Origin: Arachnopeziza araneosa
Taxonomy: Eukaryota; Ascomycota; Leotiomycetes; Helotiales; Arachnopezizaceae
DNA: 64,000 nt
Reading direction: 5' to 3'
NCBI GenBank assembly: GCA_003988855.1
Contig: QYAI01000134.1
Coordinates: 1-64,000 of the forward strand
Shown: one piece after another, positions 22,271-33,620 of the stretch
Layout of the letters: each line of letters starts with the position of its first letter
Numbering within the stretch: the stretch's first letter is position 1
Made by a program: the position numbers and the translations under genes
The notes under the pieces: generated by a model
What the model saw: only the letters and a program-made list of their open reading frames with translations
Database searches by the model: none
Told to the model about the DNA's origin: nothing

Positions 22271-23380
22271 TTGTTACTTGGAAACTTCTTGATTATAGTA
22301 GAGTGAAGTAGTGGGACAAGATCTGTTTGATGAAACGAATATTGAAGATGGCGGCCATTTAAGGTATTGTTCTTCCTGTGAAGAGAACCATACGGTCTCC
22401 AATCTGGGCTCCGCTGGGGAACAGGCCGGTGGAACTCGACTTTGTTCTTCCAAACACCGTGTTCGAGGCTCGGGGACGATTCGGAGGCCCATCTTACTAG
22501 CCCTACAGAAAACCTTCGCCTCAACGTACTCACGTTCCTCTTCTCATTTTATATGCTCCTTTATAATCGGCCTACAAGTGATTACAATTCGACCATTCTA
22601 TATACTCCTATATGCTTCCACAGTAACCTGTAGTTACTTGCGCCGTTAAAAAACGGTGCACTTCTTATTCGAAGGTTTATAACCCCGGCCTGGCTCTTTT
22701 GAAATCCGATCTCTACCTACCTATCTGTTGGCTTTTAAAGTGTGTTCAGAATAGGTGCAAAAATGGAGTTTTTCAGTGGTGAAGAATCAATTCTACAGTG
22801 GGAAGTGCACCCTATATATAGGATGAAACAGGGCCTGAGGCCCTGAAACGAGTTAAAACAGAGCCCTAACACGCTCAAGCTATCGCTCTGACTGCAGGCC
22901 GTCCTTTTGCAACACTATCTCGCTGAATTCAGCGCTAGAGGAGTCTTCAGAAAGTACGAGACATTTAGTCTCGAGTAGGCTAGAGATAAGATATTCCAAC
23001 TCCATTAGGATCCAGAGGTCTTGTTCTCCCAAACACCTAGAAATTCACAAAAAGATCGACACGGCAGACATAGTTTGTAAACGTGTAAGAAGGAAGGTAT
23101 TTTTGAAAGGCGGAGAAAGAGTGAGGAAAGCATTATTGAGAAGGGTTGAAGCTGAACAGGCTGGGGAAAAGCATACAAGCATGCAAAGACGCAGAATATC
23201 TTAATGTTTATATTCTGTGTACTCTTGTCCTTGCAAATAGAAATGCGTCAAGCTGTATCATTTTCTGCTCCTGAGAACATATTCTGTGTGAGGGATGTCA
23301 ATACATTCTCTTTTCAGTTTCTGATTTTATCTTGTGATTAACTTTCGATTCGCATCTCTGTCATCGCCATCACCTACACT
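22271..23380. other. Intergenic region with a possible unrecognised coding remnant
   Basis: On the plus strand, about 22366-22500 stays open in a protein-like frame (…RSPIWAPLGNRPVELDFVLP, then NTVFEARGRFGGPSY and a stop). I cannot name a family and there is no start; it may be a gene remnant. The rest (22500-23380) shows nothing coding. Confidence 0.3.
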
Positions 23381-23987
23381 GCTACGCGATCCAGTCGTGC
23401 AATGCGAAGAGGCAGGTGTAGTCACTCAGTCTGGCAAGCACTACGCAGCTGACTTGATCGTAAGTAATCCTAGAGCCTAGGACTCTGCTCGTACTAAGAA
23501 TCTTTAGATCTTCGCAACCGGCTACCAGTCTCGATGGCACCATCTTAATATTACAGGACGTGAGGGAGCCTCCTTGGCCCAAAAATGGAATGGTGATATC
23601 ACGTATCATTACCACACAACTGCCGTTTCTGGCTTCCCAAATTTCTTCATGCTATACGAGCCGAACTCTGCTCCACCAAACATGTCTGCGATTTATTATT
23701 ATAAAAATTATGTCAACCTCATTCTCAAGCTCGTAACACCTATAATGGATGGACAAGAAGCCTTTGTAGAAACAGATTCTCAAGCAGAGGCAGACTTCAT
23801 CGAAAACCTCCGCACTGCTCTAGATGACGGTGTCTGGTCAAGCTGCAAAAATCGAGCGTCGGATCCAAAAAGGGATGTGCATTTTTATCCGTGGAGCAAC
23901 ACAACTATGTTCCGAAACACCCATCCGGAAGGAGACAAAGGGTGGGTTTATCAAAAGCATCCAGAGAAGGCTTATCTACTAGAATAA
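23381..23987 (+). pseudogene. 5'-truncated Baeyer-Villiger/flavin-containing monooxygenase remnant
   Basis: Only the C-terminal third of a flavin monooxygenase is present. Exon 23381-23459 (LLRDPVVQCEEAGVVTQSGK, HYAADLI) is separated by an intact 48-bp intron (GTAAGT at 23460, TTTAG at 23507) from 23508-23987 (IFATGYQSRWHHLNITGREG ... TTAVSGFPNFFMLYEPNS ... YPWSN). The ATGYQ motif and the GFPNFFMLxxPN motif are diagnostic of the BVMO C-terminal half. No FAD-binding GxGxxG or NADPH sites exist upstream, and no plausible start. The final stop at 23985-23987 is in frame. I read this as a gene broken by an insertion or deletion upstream that has otherwise kept its frame. Confidence 0.75.
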
Positions 23988-24019
23988 TCCGTTAATCCCT
24001 CACACTATGAACATATTCC

Positions 24020-24370
24020 AGAACCGCTCTAGGATCAGATATCCACGAGGAATACACGAGAGCCAACAATGCCTTGAAAACACTTAAGGCTACACTATAC
24101 AGACGCGCTTTCCGAGAAGATCGGGCCCAATTCTTTGATACTATTGATACTGAGGAGATTGATAGGCAGTTGAATCCGTCAGTTGAATACGTAGATTGGA
24201 AGCCTGAAGGAGTGGAGCATGAGCAGCCAGAGGGAAGGCTCGTGGCCGAGCTTATGTGCTAAAGACCTGCCGTTACCGAGGAAGCTCCTCTAGATCACCG
24301 GATACGCACTGTTAAGGCACTATAGAGACGACGAGCTGATCGCTTGCAAAAATGTAATTTGTGAAAAGCT
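24020..24370 (+). pseudogene. Remnant resembling the C-terminal part of a fungal FluG/DUF3435-like protein
   Basis: Frame beginning near 24035 reads DIHEEYTRANNALKTLKATL, YRRAFREDRAQFFDTIDTEE, IDRQLNPSVEYVDW. The pattern R-x-F-F-x-x-x-D/H-T-x-E-I-x-x-Q-L-N is what I remember from the C-terminal region of fungal FluG-domain/DUF3435 proteins, whose relatives include Starship tyrosine recombinases. Stops (TAA 24260-24262 and later TAG, TGA) interrupt it, and no N-terminal part or catalytic residues are visible. Assignment is tentative. Confidence 0.35.
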
Positions 24371-24976
24371 TGTTTTCTATGGTCCGATGCTTTTGAAGAA
24401 CCATTTTGCATCTACGAATCAGAGCTTCCTTAATAAGTAGTTACAAATAGACAATTAAATAACAATATTGGAGTGGGAAAGAGAAATTGTACTCGTTGGA
24501 ACTTGATATGTGCCCCCTTGCTGTGCCATATTTGAGGTTGTTTTTTTTCGGTTGTTTTTGCATTCGATTGTACGATAGATTTACAGCGTCAGGTTTAGAC
24601 ATAGGTCGGTGCCTAACCGCCTGACCCCAGCCTTTGTAGGGAAACCCGCCACTAATTCCTCAAATCATAACCAAAGTTTAGTCTAATTCACGTAAAAGTA
24701 CTATATTTTATGCGGGATACTTGCATTACTATCCTTGAACTATATTCTAGTCCAATCATTAGAGCACGAATAAAAGGGTAAGGCATTAGACGCATATCGC
24801 TTTGTGGCGATATTTTGGAAGGCTCTAGCCCCAACGATGACGAATATCCTTATCTTTTTGTTCGGCTGTATAAATGCAAGTCGCTCGCGATGTTGACCTT
24901 CCCCAATTCCTCTTGATATGTCTTCTGCCACATCGTCCACCAAGACGTAAGTAATTCAAATTCCAATCGTACCAAA
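24371..24976. other. Intergenic region
   Basis: No supported gene; AT-rich. Confidence 0.4.
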
Positions 24977-25964
24977 ATGAACGAAGAAACAAACGGTAAG
25001 TTGTTGTTACCTCCAAGCAGAACATAGCTGCAGTTCTTTCTCTATTGGAGTCGTTACATAATCAATATTTTTTAACTTACACAAACAAGATCTCCCGGCG
25101 GTATCCGAAATACCTGACCAAAACGTTTCCGAAGGTTTGAGGTTTGACAACGGTGATAACGAGGATTGGGAGGTTGTCGAGATCGAAAAAACCCTTCCCG
25201 AACACGCTCATACCACTTCTTACCCAACCCTGGCGTTTACTTGGCATTGCAAGTTTGCGTTGCAGAGTACTGCGAGATCGAGCGAATCAGAAAACCATGA
25301 CTATAAAGCGTCAATGCAGAACAACCACGCAGTATCAATACATGAACAACATCTGTGTCACTTTTTCGGTTTTCCAGTTGAGCTTCGACTTCGAATCTAC
25401 GAGCAGGTTCTTGCTATAGAGTCGTCAAACTTACAACTAAAGTGGTACCCGGCCAATCATCGCAAAAACATTCAGCCATCAGTTCTTTTGATCCTTGAAA
25501 CCTGTCGAAGGATATATATCGAAGCTGAGCCTATTTTCTACTTCATCAATCATTTTCAATATCCTATGGAAACGCCTAGGCTTGCTACAAGTTTTTGTAA
25601 AGCAATCAATCCAAATCGCCGTGATGCCATTAGAAGTCTAACGATCGTCGTCTCCTCCGGCTCAAAAGCTCTCTCCACAATCCAAGAGTTAACTTCATTC
25701 TCTAAGCTTCAGAGGCTGCGGATAGAACGAAAGCAATCTGTCCGCTACATTGAAATTGAGACATGGGCAGTCCTGGCTAAGCAACTGAAAATGGAGTTGG
25801 AAAAATTGAGCGAATTACGAGAACTGGAAATTGTTACCCCAGAGACCGCAACGCCTACCGAAGTTGAAGAACGCAGGATGCAACGCTTAGACCAGATTGA
25901 TGCTCTATTGCAAGAAGTCACTAACAAACCGGGTCTCACAAGCGGTAAAGGACTACTAGTTTAG
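24977..25964 (+). CDS. 2EXR/F-box-like fungal protein of unknown function
   Basis: Two exons: 24977-24995 (ATG AAC GAA GAA ACA AAC G) and 25090-25964, intron 94 bp, 297 aa. The upstream exon is chosen because the main frame has no ATG at its beginning and the join is in phase. Residues about 85-150 carry the common fungal pattern FFGFPVELRLRIYEQVLAIE ... PSVLLILETCRRIYIEAEPI with F-Y-x-x-N-x-F, shared by 2EXR and F-box-like proteins (family functions mostly unknown, some suspected ubiquitin-ligase adaptors). A coiled, charged C-terminal helix (KQLKMELEKLSELRELEIV, VEERRMQRLDQIDALLQEV) follows. No enzymatic motif. Confidence 0.7.
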
Positions 25965-26634
25965 AGTGCCCAGGCCTTAGAAGTCTGGCCAAGGATGGCG
26001 TTGAACATTGTCGAGATTAGGAATGTAAGGTTGGCGGGTTTTGAAGTAGATTTTTCCATGCCGACAATATATGCTTGTTATATTTTAAGGAATAGTGGAA
26101 CAGTATCTCTTCTTGGGCGCATATGTGGCATATCATTGAATAAAGTATTTTGATGTGCCAAGGAGAGTATGTTATCTCTTTGTGAATGCTGATGGGTCCC
26201 AAAGAGGCGATAGAAGGGACGTATATGGCAGGGATATAAAAGGGCTAGTCAATATTGGTTTCGCTCGTTGATTCGGCGTAGTTTGCTTGTATCTTAGCCG
26301 TTATCGAATGCGATACTGCAGAAACTTGGTGTCAGTGGACCGACTTCTGAGATACTTCATTCTGCGCCCATGGGATCACCATTTTGCTTTGATAAGAGAA
26401 CTTCATTGCCGCTTCAAAGTACCGATATATTAATTAATCAATCAAGGTTTTTGCAGTTAGTTTATATTGAATGGGTGGTTCAGGCTTAATTCAGTACCAT
26501 AAACCTGAATACAGGGAGGGAGTGCAAATCACGCTATTCTAAGCCTAAATTTAAGGAGAAACCCTTATTTCAACATGACTTTCCCCGAGCGTCTCAGCGA
26601 GGCATCAGCAGAGCTAGAAACCAAAACACGAAAC
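25965..26634. other. Intergenic region
   Basis: No supported gene. An ATG at 26575 is in frame with the secreted-protein gene downstream, but using it would bury the signal peptide. Confidence 0.4.
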
Positions 26635-27250
26635 ATGGTCAACTTTATTTATTTGTCGTCCATGGCTATTTTCCCAACACTTCTCTCAGTCGTCGGCGCG
26701 ATCCCACACCCCGAGACCCAAAAAGGTGCTCGCACTAATACGTGTGTATCAATACAAGCTCGTACAAGCCTTAAATTGTTCTTATTTTTCTTACGGAATA
26801 GCTCACATTCTCGTGCAATTGCAATAATCCATTGACGCAGCTGACTTATGCTGCGGCTCCTCTGTGCAAACAAATCAATGGCACGGTTGTGGGAAAGTCG
26901 GTAGGCTTTGACTCTAAATGCCTTCAGATTACAATGCCTAGCGGTCTAACATATCATCTTAGTGCACGTTCCAAGCACAAACCCAACAGACAGGCTCGTC
27001 AATCTTCACAAACGACGCGTGTGCTGCGCAGTACGGGAGTGGATTTCACGGGTTTTGCACCTTTGACTCGTACTATCCTGACTGCCCTGGTCCTAGCGGC
27101 TGTCTATTCCCAGAGCCAAGAGGCTCCTGCCCCCCAGAGGACAGAACGGCGGCGAACGCGCTTTGCCCTCTTGGCAGACCATTATGTGTGGCTGGGCAAA
27201 TCATGTGCGATGCCGGTTCGATTGGATACTGTATCATGGGCTCGTGCTAA
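26635..27250 (+). CDS. Small secreted cysteine-rich protein
   Basis: Reconstructed from three exons: 26635-26743, 26841-26900 and 26976-27250 (introns 97 and 75 bp), 147 aa. The N-terminus MVNFIYLSSMAIFPTLLSVV, then GAIPHPETQK, is a convincing signal peptide. The mature part is small, hydrophilic and Cys-rich: SDLCCGSSVQTNQWHGCGKV, then FTNDACAAQYGSGFHGFCTF, DSYYPDCPGPSGCLFPEPRG, SCPPEDR, and the tail LCVAGQIMCDAGSIGYCIMG, SC, stop. An alternative second intron (26897-26962) also keeps frame, gives 150 aa and adds one Cys, making 14, an even number. The naive long ORF through this locus reads a different frame without cysteines and is not the gene. Secreted SSCP-type proteins include effectors and surface proteins; no homologue recognised. 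Confidence 0.65.
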
Positions 27251-28496
27251 TGTGGAGTTGATGGGCTGTGGACGACTACTAAGCTACTAGCTAATGCTGA
27301 TTGCGCAAATTTAGTTGTACCATTTTAAGGCATTGTAGTTAGTCAGCGCAATCTGGAGCCTTCCCCGACACTTGATGGTTTCGGTGCAGCTAAAATTCTT
27401 GTACAAGAAATAATAAATCATCCTAGGGAGACTTTAGCCTAATCAGACCCGCGATACCAAGAGGATGAAAGGTCGTTCTGGAATTTTTGATACAAAATGA
27501 CTTTTCAAGCATGAATATACTTTCGTTAAACAATAGTGCTAGGAGGTCATTTTCTTCGGAAAAGCTACATCTGTGCGATGTTGACACATCTGGTTTCTGA
27601 AAGAGAAAAAAGGTTCCGGAGAGGAGTTCGGTTCTCACAGGAATCCAATCTTTGTTTTACTTGAGTTAAATTTGTAGCACATAAGATATTTACAACAAGG
27701 GGTTACTAGCAGTAAAATTTTAAGCAAGATACAGCTATTACATCACCTCTGTAATTGTGAGGTGGGAGTGTCATGGGAAAGGGAACAAGTCAAATAATAT
27801 GACTTATAGCTAGTCATTGCACACAAGTGATCTCTGCCCTTCAGACGAAATCTAGGGGCAGTACCTCAATACATTACGAGCCCCTATGCTAAGCTTAACC
27901 GGCCAACCGCAAAGTCCCCGAGCCTAGGGAAACACCAGTGAAAGCACATCCCATGTTTCGTCGAGCTACGTCACATTTACGCTGAGTGTCATTCTTGCAA
28001 TATATCAACCGCTGAGTCGCAGTATTTCTTAACAAATAAGCGCTTCTCCGGTTCGCATCCCAGCAGACACGGCAAGGAAGCTGAGATCATCAACCATAAG
28101 AGAAACGAGGAGAGCGGCTTCACCTCGAACATACCCACGAGCTAGAATTACAGGGTCACCATGTAGCATAGCGATGTTCCCTGGATCGATCCCTCGAAGT
28201 ATTTGGCTCAACCTAGCTTACATATAATTTCCGACGCGGCATTGTTTGAGCATCTCATCTAGAGTCAAGACTTCCTGGCATCACAAATTCTCAGACTCGG
28301 CAAACTGAATACTCTTTGGATGCATCTGCAAGCTCACAGTATTCTACAGTACAACCAGCATACTTGATAGCATCGTTTGGTACAAGCTCGGTACAATTGT
28401 ATTCTGCAAAGCTGACAATAAGCAAAAACATGCCGCTCACTCACAACTCCTTCTGGGCCGTTCCATTCTATTCTCCCCTCGCGCAGCCGCTGTCTC
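27251..28496. other. Intergenic region
   Basis: No supported gene. A 60-codon minus-strand frame at 28029-28211 resembles nothing known. Confidence 0.4.
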
Positions 28497-31400
28497 TCAA
28501 GAGCTCAATACATCTTGCAAACGCCTAATCTCATATTTGACTGCCCTCAACTCCTTTTCCACACCGCGTCTGAAATCCGGGTCTCTCGCGCTCTCTCTGG
28601 CGACATTCTCATCCCTGAGGATATTAAGGGTAGTTGTAATGAAAGAGAGATGCGTCCTAACGGCAACCTCAAGATTTCTTTGAAGACTTTCGGCAAGAAT
28701 CTTGAACTGATTTTTAAACCTTGTTTGATGTGATTCGAACGTCATTTTATCACCAAGCTTGTTGTTGATAATTTTTGATCGCTTGATATGGCTTCCTTTT
28801 CCTGTTGGGTTATTAATAGGTCAGTCGGATGGAAAGAATTCTCATGAAAGAATTCATTACCTTCCTGAGCATTGCACTTGATATAAGATTCTTTCATAAG
28901 TTGCCCAATGAAGGATGTATGAATTCCAGAAAGCGCATCTGTCCTCAACAAGCTGGAGTTCGTTAGCGATAATGATTCTAGGCAAGGGATATGTTACTTA
29001 CCAGAGCTGCTTTTGAAACTCCTCGCAGGCCCGCTCAAGACCTGTAATAAGAAGACGTTGTCGAGATCTCATTGTCCGACAAAGAGCATCAGTTGTATCC
29101 GGGGAATCTCGAAGCTCGGTATCTATAGAAAAATCAGCATTCTCACGGGAAGAGACTTCATTCAGCTTTACCAATATATTCAATAGCCCCATCTATCATA
29201 ACTTTAATAGATTCGATCTCTCGCTGTAGACTACTCTCAAAAGTGGACTCCAGATTTTGCCAAGGAGCATCTAATTCCCTGACCATGTCGTTTATTGCTT
29301 CTTGATTCCAATTATGTTTGCCTACCATCTCTGTCTGATGGTCGCCGAAGTGTTGACAGAAATATTTATACGTGACTGCAATACAGTTAGGACAAATAGG
29401 GTCATGGCCGATTACCAGGTATCTTTGACATAGGAGGACATACTAGCAGGATACGTCTTCCATTTGGTTAGCTTTTTGGAGCCTTTCGGGATGGGTGACA
29501 CTGACATCGCGCCATGATTCACTGATATTCATTGCAGCTCGACTCCAATCATTTGTGCGATGTCCTAAAGCCTATGAGACATATACTTGTGGTGAATTTG
29601 AACAGAGTCGAATACTTAGGTATATTTTGTCTCTGAACATCTCTGTGAACGACCTTTCAATTCTATTGATTTGCGAGTTATCTCTTGTTAGTTCCTAATA
29701 TCGTTCAGTGCATTTTTATCAGATTCTCTAAAGTTGCTCCTTACCTTCCTTAAACGAGCTTCTACACTGTCCAAAGTTTCATAGATTTTTTGTTTCCGTT
29801 CTGCATTTACACTCCCTGCACCTGACCGAACCCACAGTTCAGCCTCTCCTAAAAGTGCTGGGATATCATCGGTGATATATGTCCTCGCAAAACGCAGTTG
29901 AGTTTTTGCCACCATGGAGATACAGTGCTTGCGAAGAGTCAAAATGCCACTTAGCTGAAGGAAGGGAAGCGCATCATCTTTCGATGAACCTCGGTGCTTC
30001 CAGTAGTCTTCATTGCTGACACAAAATACCTCCAAGTCATTCCCTGATACTCTGTTCTGGTACATATCATTTAGGCTCTGTTTAACGTCGGCATTGCGGG
30101 TGCTGATGAGGTAGTGTTGTAATCTAGCAAAAATATTAGCTTTGGCAGGGGAAACTGTTTTTGAAGTATATTTTCAAGTACTCAAAATCGTGTTGGTCCT
30201 TCCGCTTCCTGGAGAGACGTCATTGATATCAGAATTTGAATTCATAGGGCTTGAAGGATACTTGCCTTGCTTGTTGAGAGAATTTCCTGCATTCGCGAAC
30301 ATATTTGACCTCTTCCTTAGATAAGTCGTCGTCGTCGTCATAATCTGCTAGGTCGGCCTCAGCTCGCTCAAAATCCTGTTGATCTGTTGCAATGGCTTCA
30401 AGGAGCAGTTGAATTTTGTTGTCTCTCTCCTCAGACCAACCCTTCCTCGCTTCTTCAGCCTTAATAACCTGTATAGCAGTCAATTCTTAAATCCGTGTCT
30501 TCGATGCCAAGAGCCCACAACTTACATCAGACATCGTGCAGACTATTCCAACGTTAGATAAGTCTGCCTGTTCCGCTAGCTCGAAGACACTCATAACGCT
30601 GGCATCTGTCGCCGCCCTACCTATGCAGCAAACTGCAAAGACCACATCACATTCGAGTAAATAACGTTCAGTAATGGTCCGGCGTGCCAAGTTCAGGTCA
30701 CGAAGGCCTATTCAATGAGATTTGTTAACCCGTTATCTAACCACAGTCTACCTTAAAGGGTATCATACCTGGTAGATCTACAAGTACAAGCCCGTGAGAC
30801 AAAATATAGGCATTCGAGAAAACCCTGCTATAGTTAGTCAAAGATAAAGGGAGCAATCCTGACAGGACTAACTTGACCTTGCGTATATATGGCCATTGCG
30901 CTGGCTCCCCGGTTGAATCTTGCTCGGAAGTGAGCTGCTGCAAACCCTTGGTGCAATCTTGAAGTGATGCATATACTTCTCGATGGCCAGTTGAAGATGG
31001 AACAAGCTCTCCTGCCCAAGCGCAGAGAGTTTCCATGACAGTCTCCTCTGGTAACTGAGTAAGAAAAAGTTCATCTTTAAAGCGTCCTGTAAACATTGCT
31101 TGGAATGTATGATGTGCAACATCTGCCTTATCTTTGAAGTCATCCGACTCTCCTGGATCGGTAGTTGTGCTTCGAAGATGGTAACGCCTAAAGGACTTGA
31201 GAAGCTCGGTCAATTGGGCGACAATCTCATCCACGCTAAACCATTGCACTTCAATGGCGAAGTCGTTGGTATTATGGTAGTGATATTCGGTGACAACGCA
31301 GGTACACGCGCGTCCGCTACTGCTCTTCAAGGACATAGGTTAATAGAGCCAACAATAATGCTTAGCATAGACTCACCATTCTGGCGAGGTCCTGATGATC

Positions 31401-32208
31401 TAGAAGTGAATTTAACAGGCTACTTTTGCCTAGAATGTGTTAGTTTCAAAGCATATTGCCTTTTAAAATCGTGCTTGCCTGTGCCTGAGTCGCCGACGAA
31501 CCCAATTGTTCGAGTTGAGGGACAATTGAATCGAGACAGGTTTCGAGCTTCTTCTTGAAGTCGCTTCATAGTTGAGTCCGAATTATTGTGCGTAGAGCCG
31601 CTTGATAATGTGTTAGTAAACTCAAACATAACCTGCTTTGCGCGGAGGAATGCGTGTTGGAAAGCAGAATCATAAAAACGCTCTTTCGGAAGCTCTTCAT
31701 CCGCTACATTATGACGGGGCTGATCGGTACGTGAGCTTGATCGTCTCCTAGAAACTCGGCGCCGGGAGGGACTGTCGCCCCCGGCGGGGCTTTGCGGGCG
31801 AAGAAAAGCACCGTTGCTATCAGAGTTTTCGACGCTTTCGAGAACGACAGCAATTTCTGGCATGTCCAGGCGACTGTCGATGGAGCTAGCTGCGCTAGGA
31901 ATGGCAGGGCTGCTACTCAAAGCCTCCGGGCCGTGGGCTGGTGGAGGAGTAAAAGACAAGGAAGGAGTTCTGGAATGAGCCTTTCCTCTTGCTCCTGATA
32001 GACTCGCTGCTCCAGATGAATCTCTTGAACTTCCTGCAATTGAAGGGTGCAGCCCATCTTCGCTAAGGCGCATCGTCCCAAGATCATCGGTGAGTGATCG
32101 GAATTGATTGTTAACTGAAGGGGTGGATGATATCGAGGCACTATCGGTTCGCGGGGTAATGAGGTCATTCAAAGTTGATGTTGAAGATGTAATTGCGCCA
32201 ACAGGCAT
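28497..32208 (-). CDS. Large dynamin-like GTPase (nuclear GTPase SLIP-GC type)
   Basis: Start ATG at 32208. The first exon (32208-31479) encodes a Ser/Pro-rich disordered leader and ends inside the G1 loop; exons 31429-31377, 31324-30873, 30824-30769, 30707-30526, 30468-30262, 30204-30182 (23 bp) and 30123-29745 follow in phase. G1 is GDSGTGKSSLLNSLLD, a switch region near SSGRACTCVVTEY, and G3 VDLPGLRDLN, as in dynamin-family and SLIP-GC (NUGGC) proteins. Then come a long helical region with acidic DYDDDDDLS and a C-terminal helical part ending RRLQDVLSS. The intron inside G1 has a GC-AG boundary (GCAAGC at 31478). Between 29745 and about 29330 I could not find a single fully in-frame splice path, so that part is uncertain and a frameshift is possible. 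Cellular role unknown in fungi. Confidence 0.75.
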
Positions 32209-32715
32209 GACAGCCTATGTTCTATCAGTCAAATCGGATCATGTTACTGTCTCCACGGTGTCGGATTACAGCACGAACCATTCTCCCCACTGTCTTGATA
32301 TCGGATATCCAATGTGATAAAGGAATGGGCTTAATGTGGCCCGGAGGTGAAAGATGACAATGTAGTGGATGCGCAGGTCCATTTCACATTTCCCTAAAGC
32401 TCAGGTCTCTATATAAGTGCAGGTATGATAAACAAGTGGGGTTTCATGGAATATAGGGGACCACAATCCCAGGATCTGTGTCTGCCTCGCGCTACCTAGA
32501 ATTTGGTGGGAGGGCGATTCGGCCGTTAATCTTCTCAGGAGTTGTTTGGAGTCGGTCTGATATCAGCAGAGTCCCCTGTCCTGTTCGGGGTTGTGGCGGG
32601 ACATCCAGAATGTCGGGTCGGCTTGCGCACCATTTCGTCTCTTCTCTGCGCCGGTTTAACTCAAGTAGGAAGGTCATCTCGGTGAGTAGTTTGGGTCTGC
32701 CTCGTGTCTCACCTA

Positions 32716-32740
32716 GATGGATGGATGGATGGATGGATGC
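32716..32740. repeat. (GGAT)n microsatellite
   Basis: About six tandem copies of the tetranucleotide GGAT between CTA and CAG. Likely length-polymorphic. Confidence 0.85.
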
Positions 32741-32995
32741 AGAACTTGTTCACGACCAATAGCGGCACACAAACGGCCTGGCTGCAATGCAAAGCACAAT
32801 CTCCCCGATCCACGTTGTTTTAGAAATCGCCCTGCGTGGGTGAGGTTTCAGCAGTGTAGGTTTGACCCCTTCAATTGAATTGCCAAACTAACACTCGACT
32901 TCAAAGAGGGGAGCCTCTCTCATAGAGAAGAGTAAGTAACGGCTCCCCGATGGCATCCACCCACAATGCATATCAAGTTGCCTACTAAGTTTGAC

Positions 32996-33100
32996 GACAA
33001 GAACGAGCAAGTTGAGTGTGACAAGAACGAGCAAGTTGAGTGTGACAAGAACGAGCAAGTTGAGTGTGACAAGAACTAGCAAGTTGAGTTTGACAAGAGC
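32996..33100. repeat. 24-bp minisatellite, about four copies
   Basis: Tandem unit GACAAGAACGAGCAAGTTGA plus GTGT (24 bp). The first three copies are almost identical; the last copies have C-to-T and G-to-T changes (AACTAGC, GAGTTTG). Period 24 keeps frame on both strands, but no gene is supported here. Confidence 0.9.
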
Positions 33101-33620
33101 TCGATAGCAAGCGTAAGTAACGAATAGACATCCAGGAACAGGACTACAGGGGCGGTTAAACTCCCATCAACACAAATGGCGACAAGCGTCACCCTACCCA
33201 GAAATACAAACAAAGCCGGTGTGAACAAGCCGATGTGGAAGGTGATAACTATCAAAAGGGAAAACATATCAAGGATAAATATGCTTTAAAGACGAGCAGA
33301 TACTCCTGAAAACACTTTTTCAAATAAAAATAAAAGAAGACGAAAAAAACCGTCAATGCCTGCAAACCTCACTCCCAACGAATATAAAGGAATAATATAA
33401 AAGGATATCATGCCCATAGAGTAGAACTGAGCAGGAGTGAACTCGGGAATTGTAGCTCCCTGCTGAGAAATCATGTCTGCACACCGCCTTCAGTTGGTCC
33501 GTGCCCGAGAGACGATTCCAGCCAAGTCAAGATGCGTCGACCTCCCCCTCTGAACTTGTCAACCATTCCCAGATTTGGTCCAACCTCAAATATCAAGATC
33601 GAGTTCGGAAGGACACAGTC

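Larger units (their letters stand above)
32209..33620. other. Intergenic region with repeats
   Basis: Divergent intergenic region between the GTPase and the SRA gene. It holds a GGAT microsatellite and a 24-bp minisatellite (separate entries). The frame leading into the SRA gene is open from 33456 but has no ATG before 33621, so an unseen upstream exon is possible. Confidence 0.5.

Noticed and set aside
26832..27290. 152-codon ORF over the secreted-protein locus
   Set aside because: It lacks an own ATG in a good place and reads a Cys-free frame. The spliced alternative gives a signal peptide and a regular Cys pattern.
33076..33474. Two hydrophobic minus-strand frames (63 and 62 codons)
   Set aside because: Partly generated by the minisatellite and AT-rich sequence; no family resemblance and no clean splice joining them.
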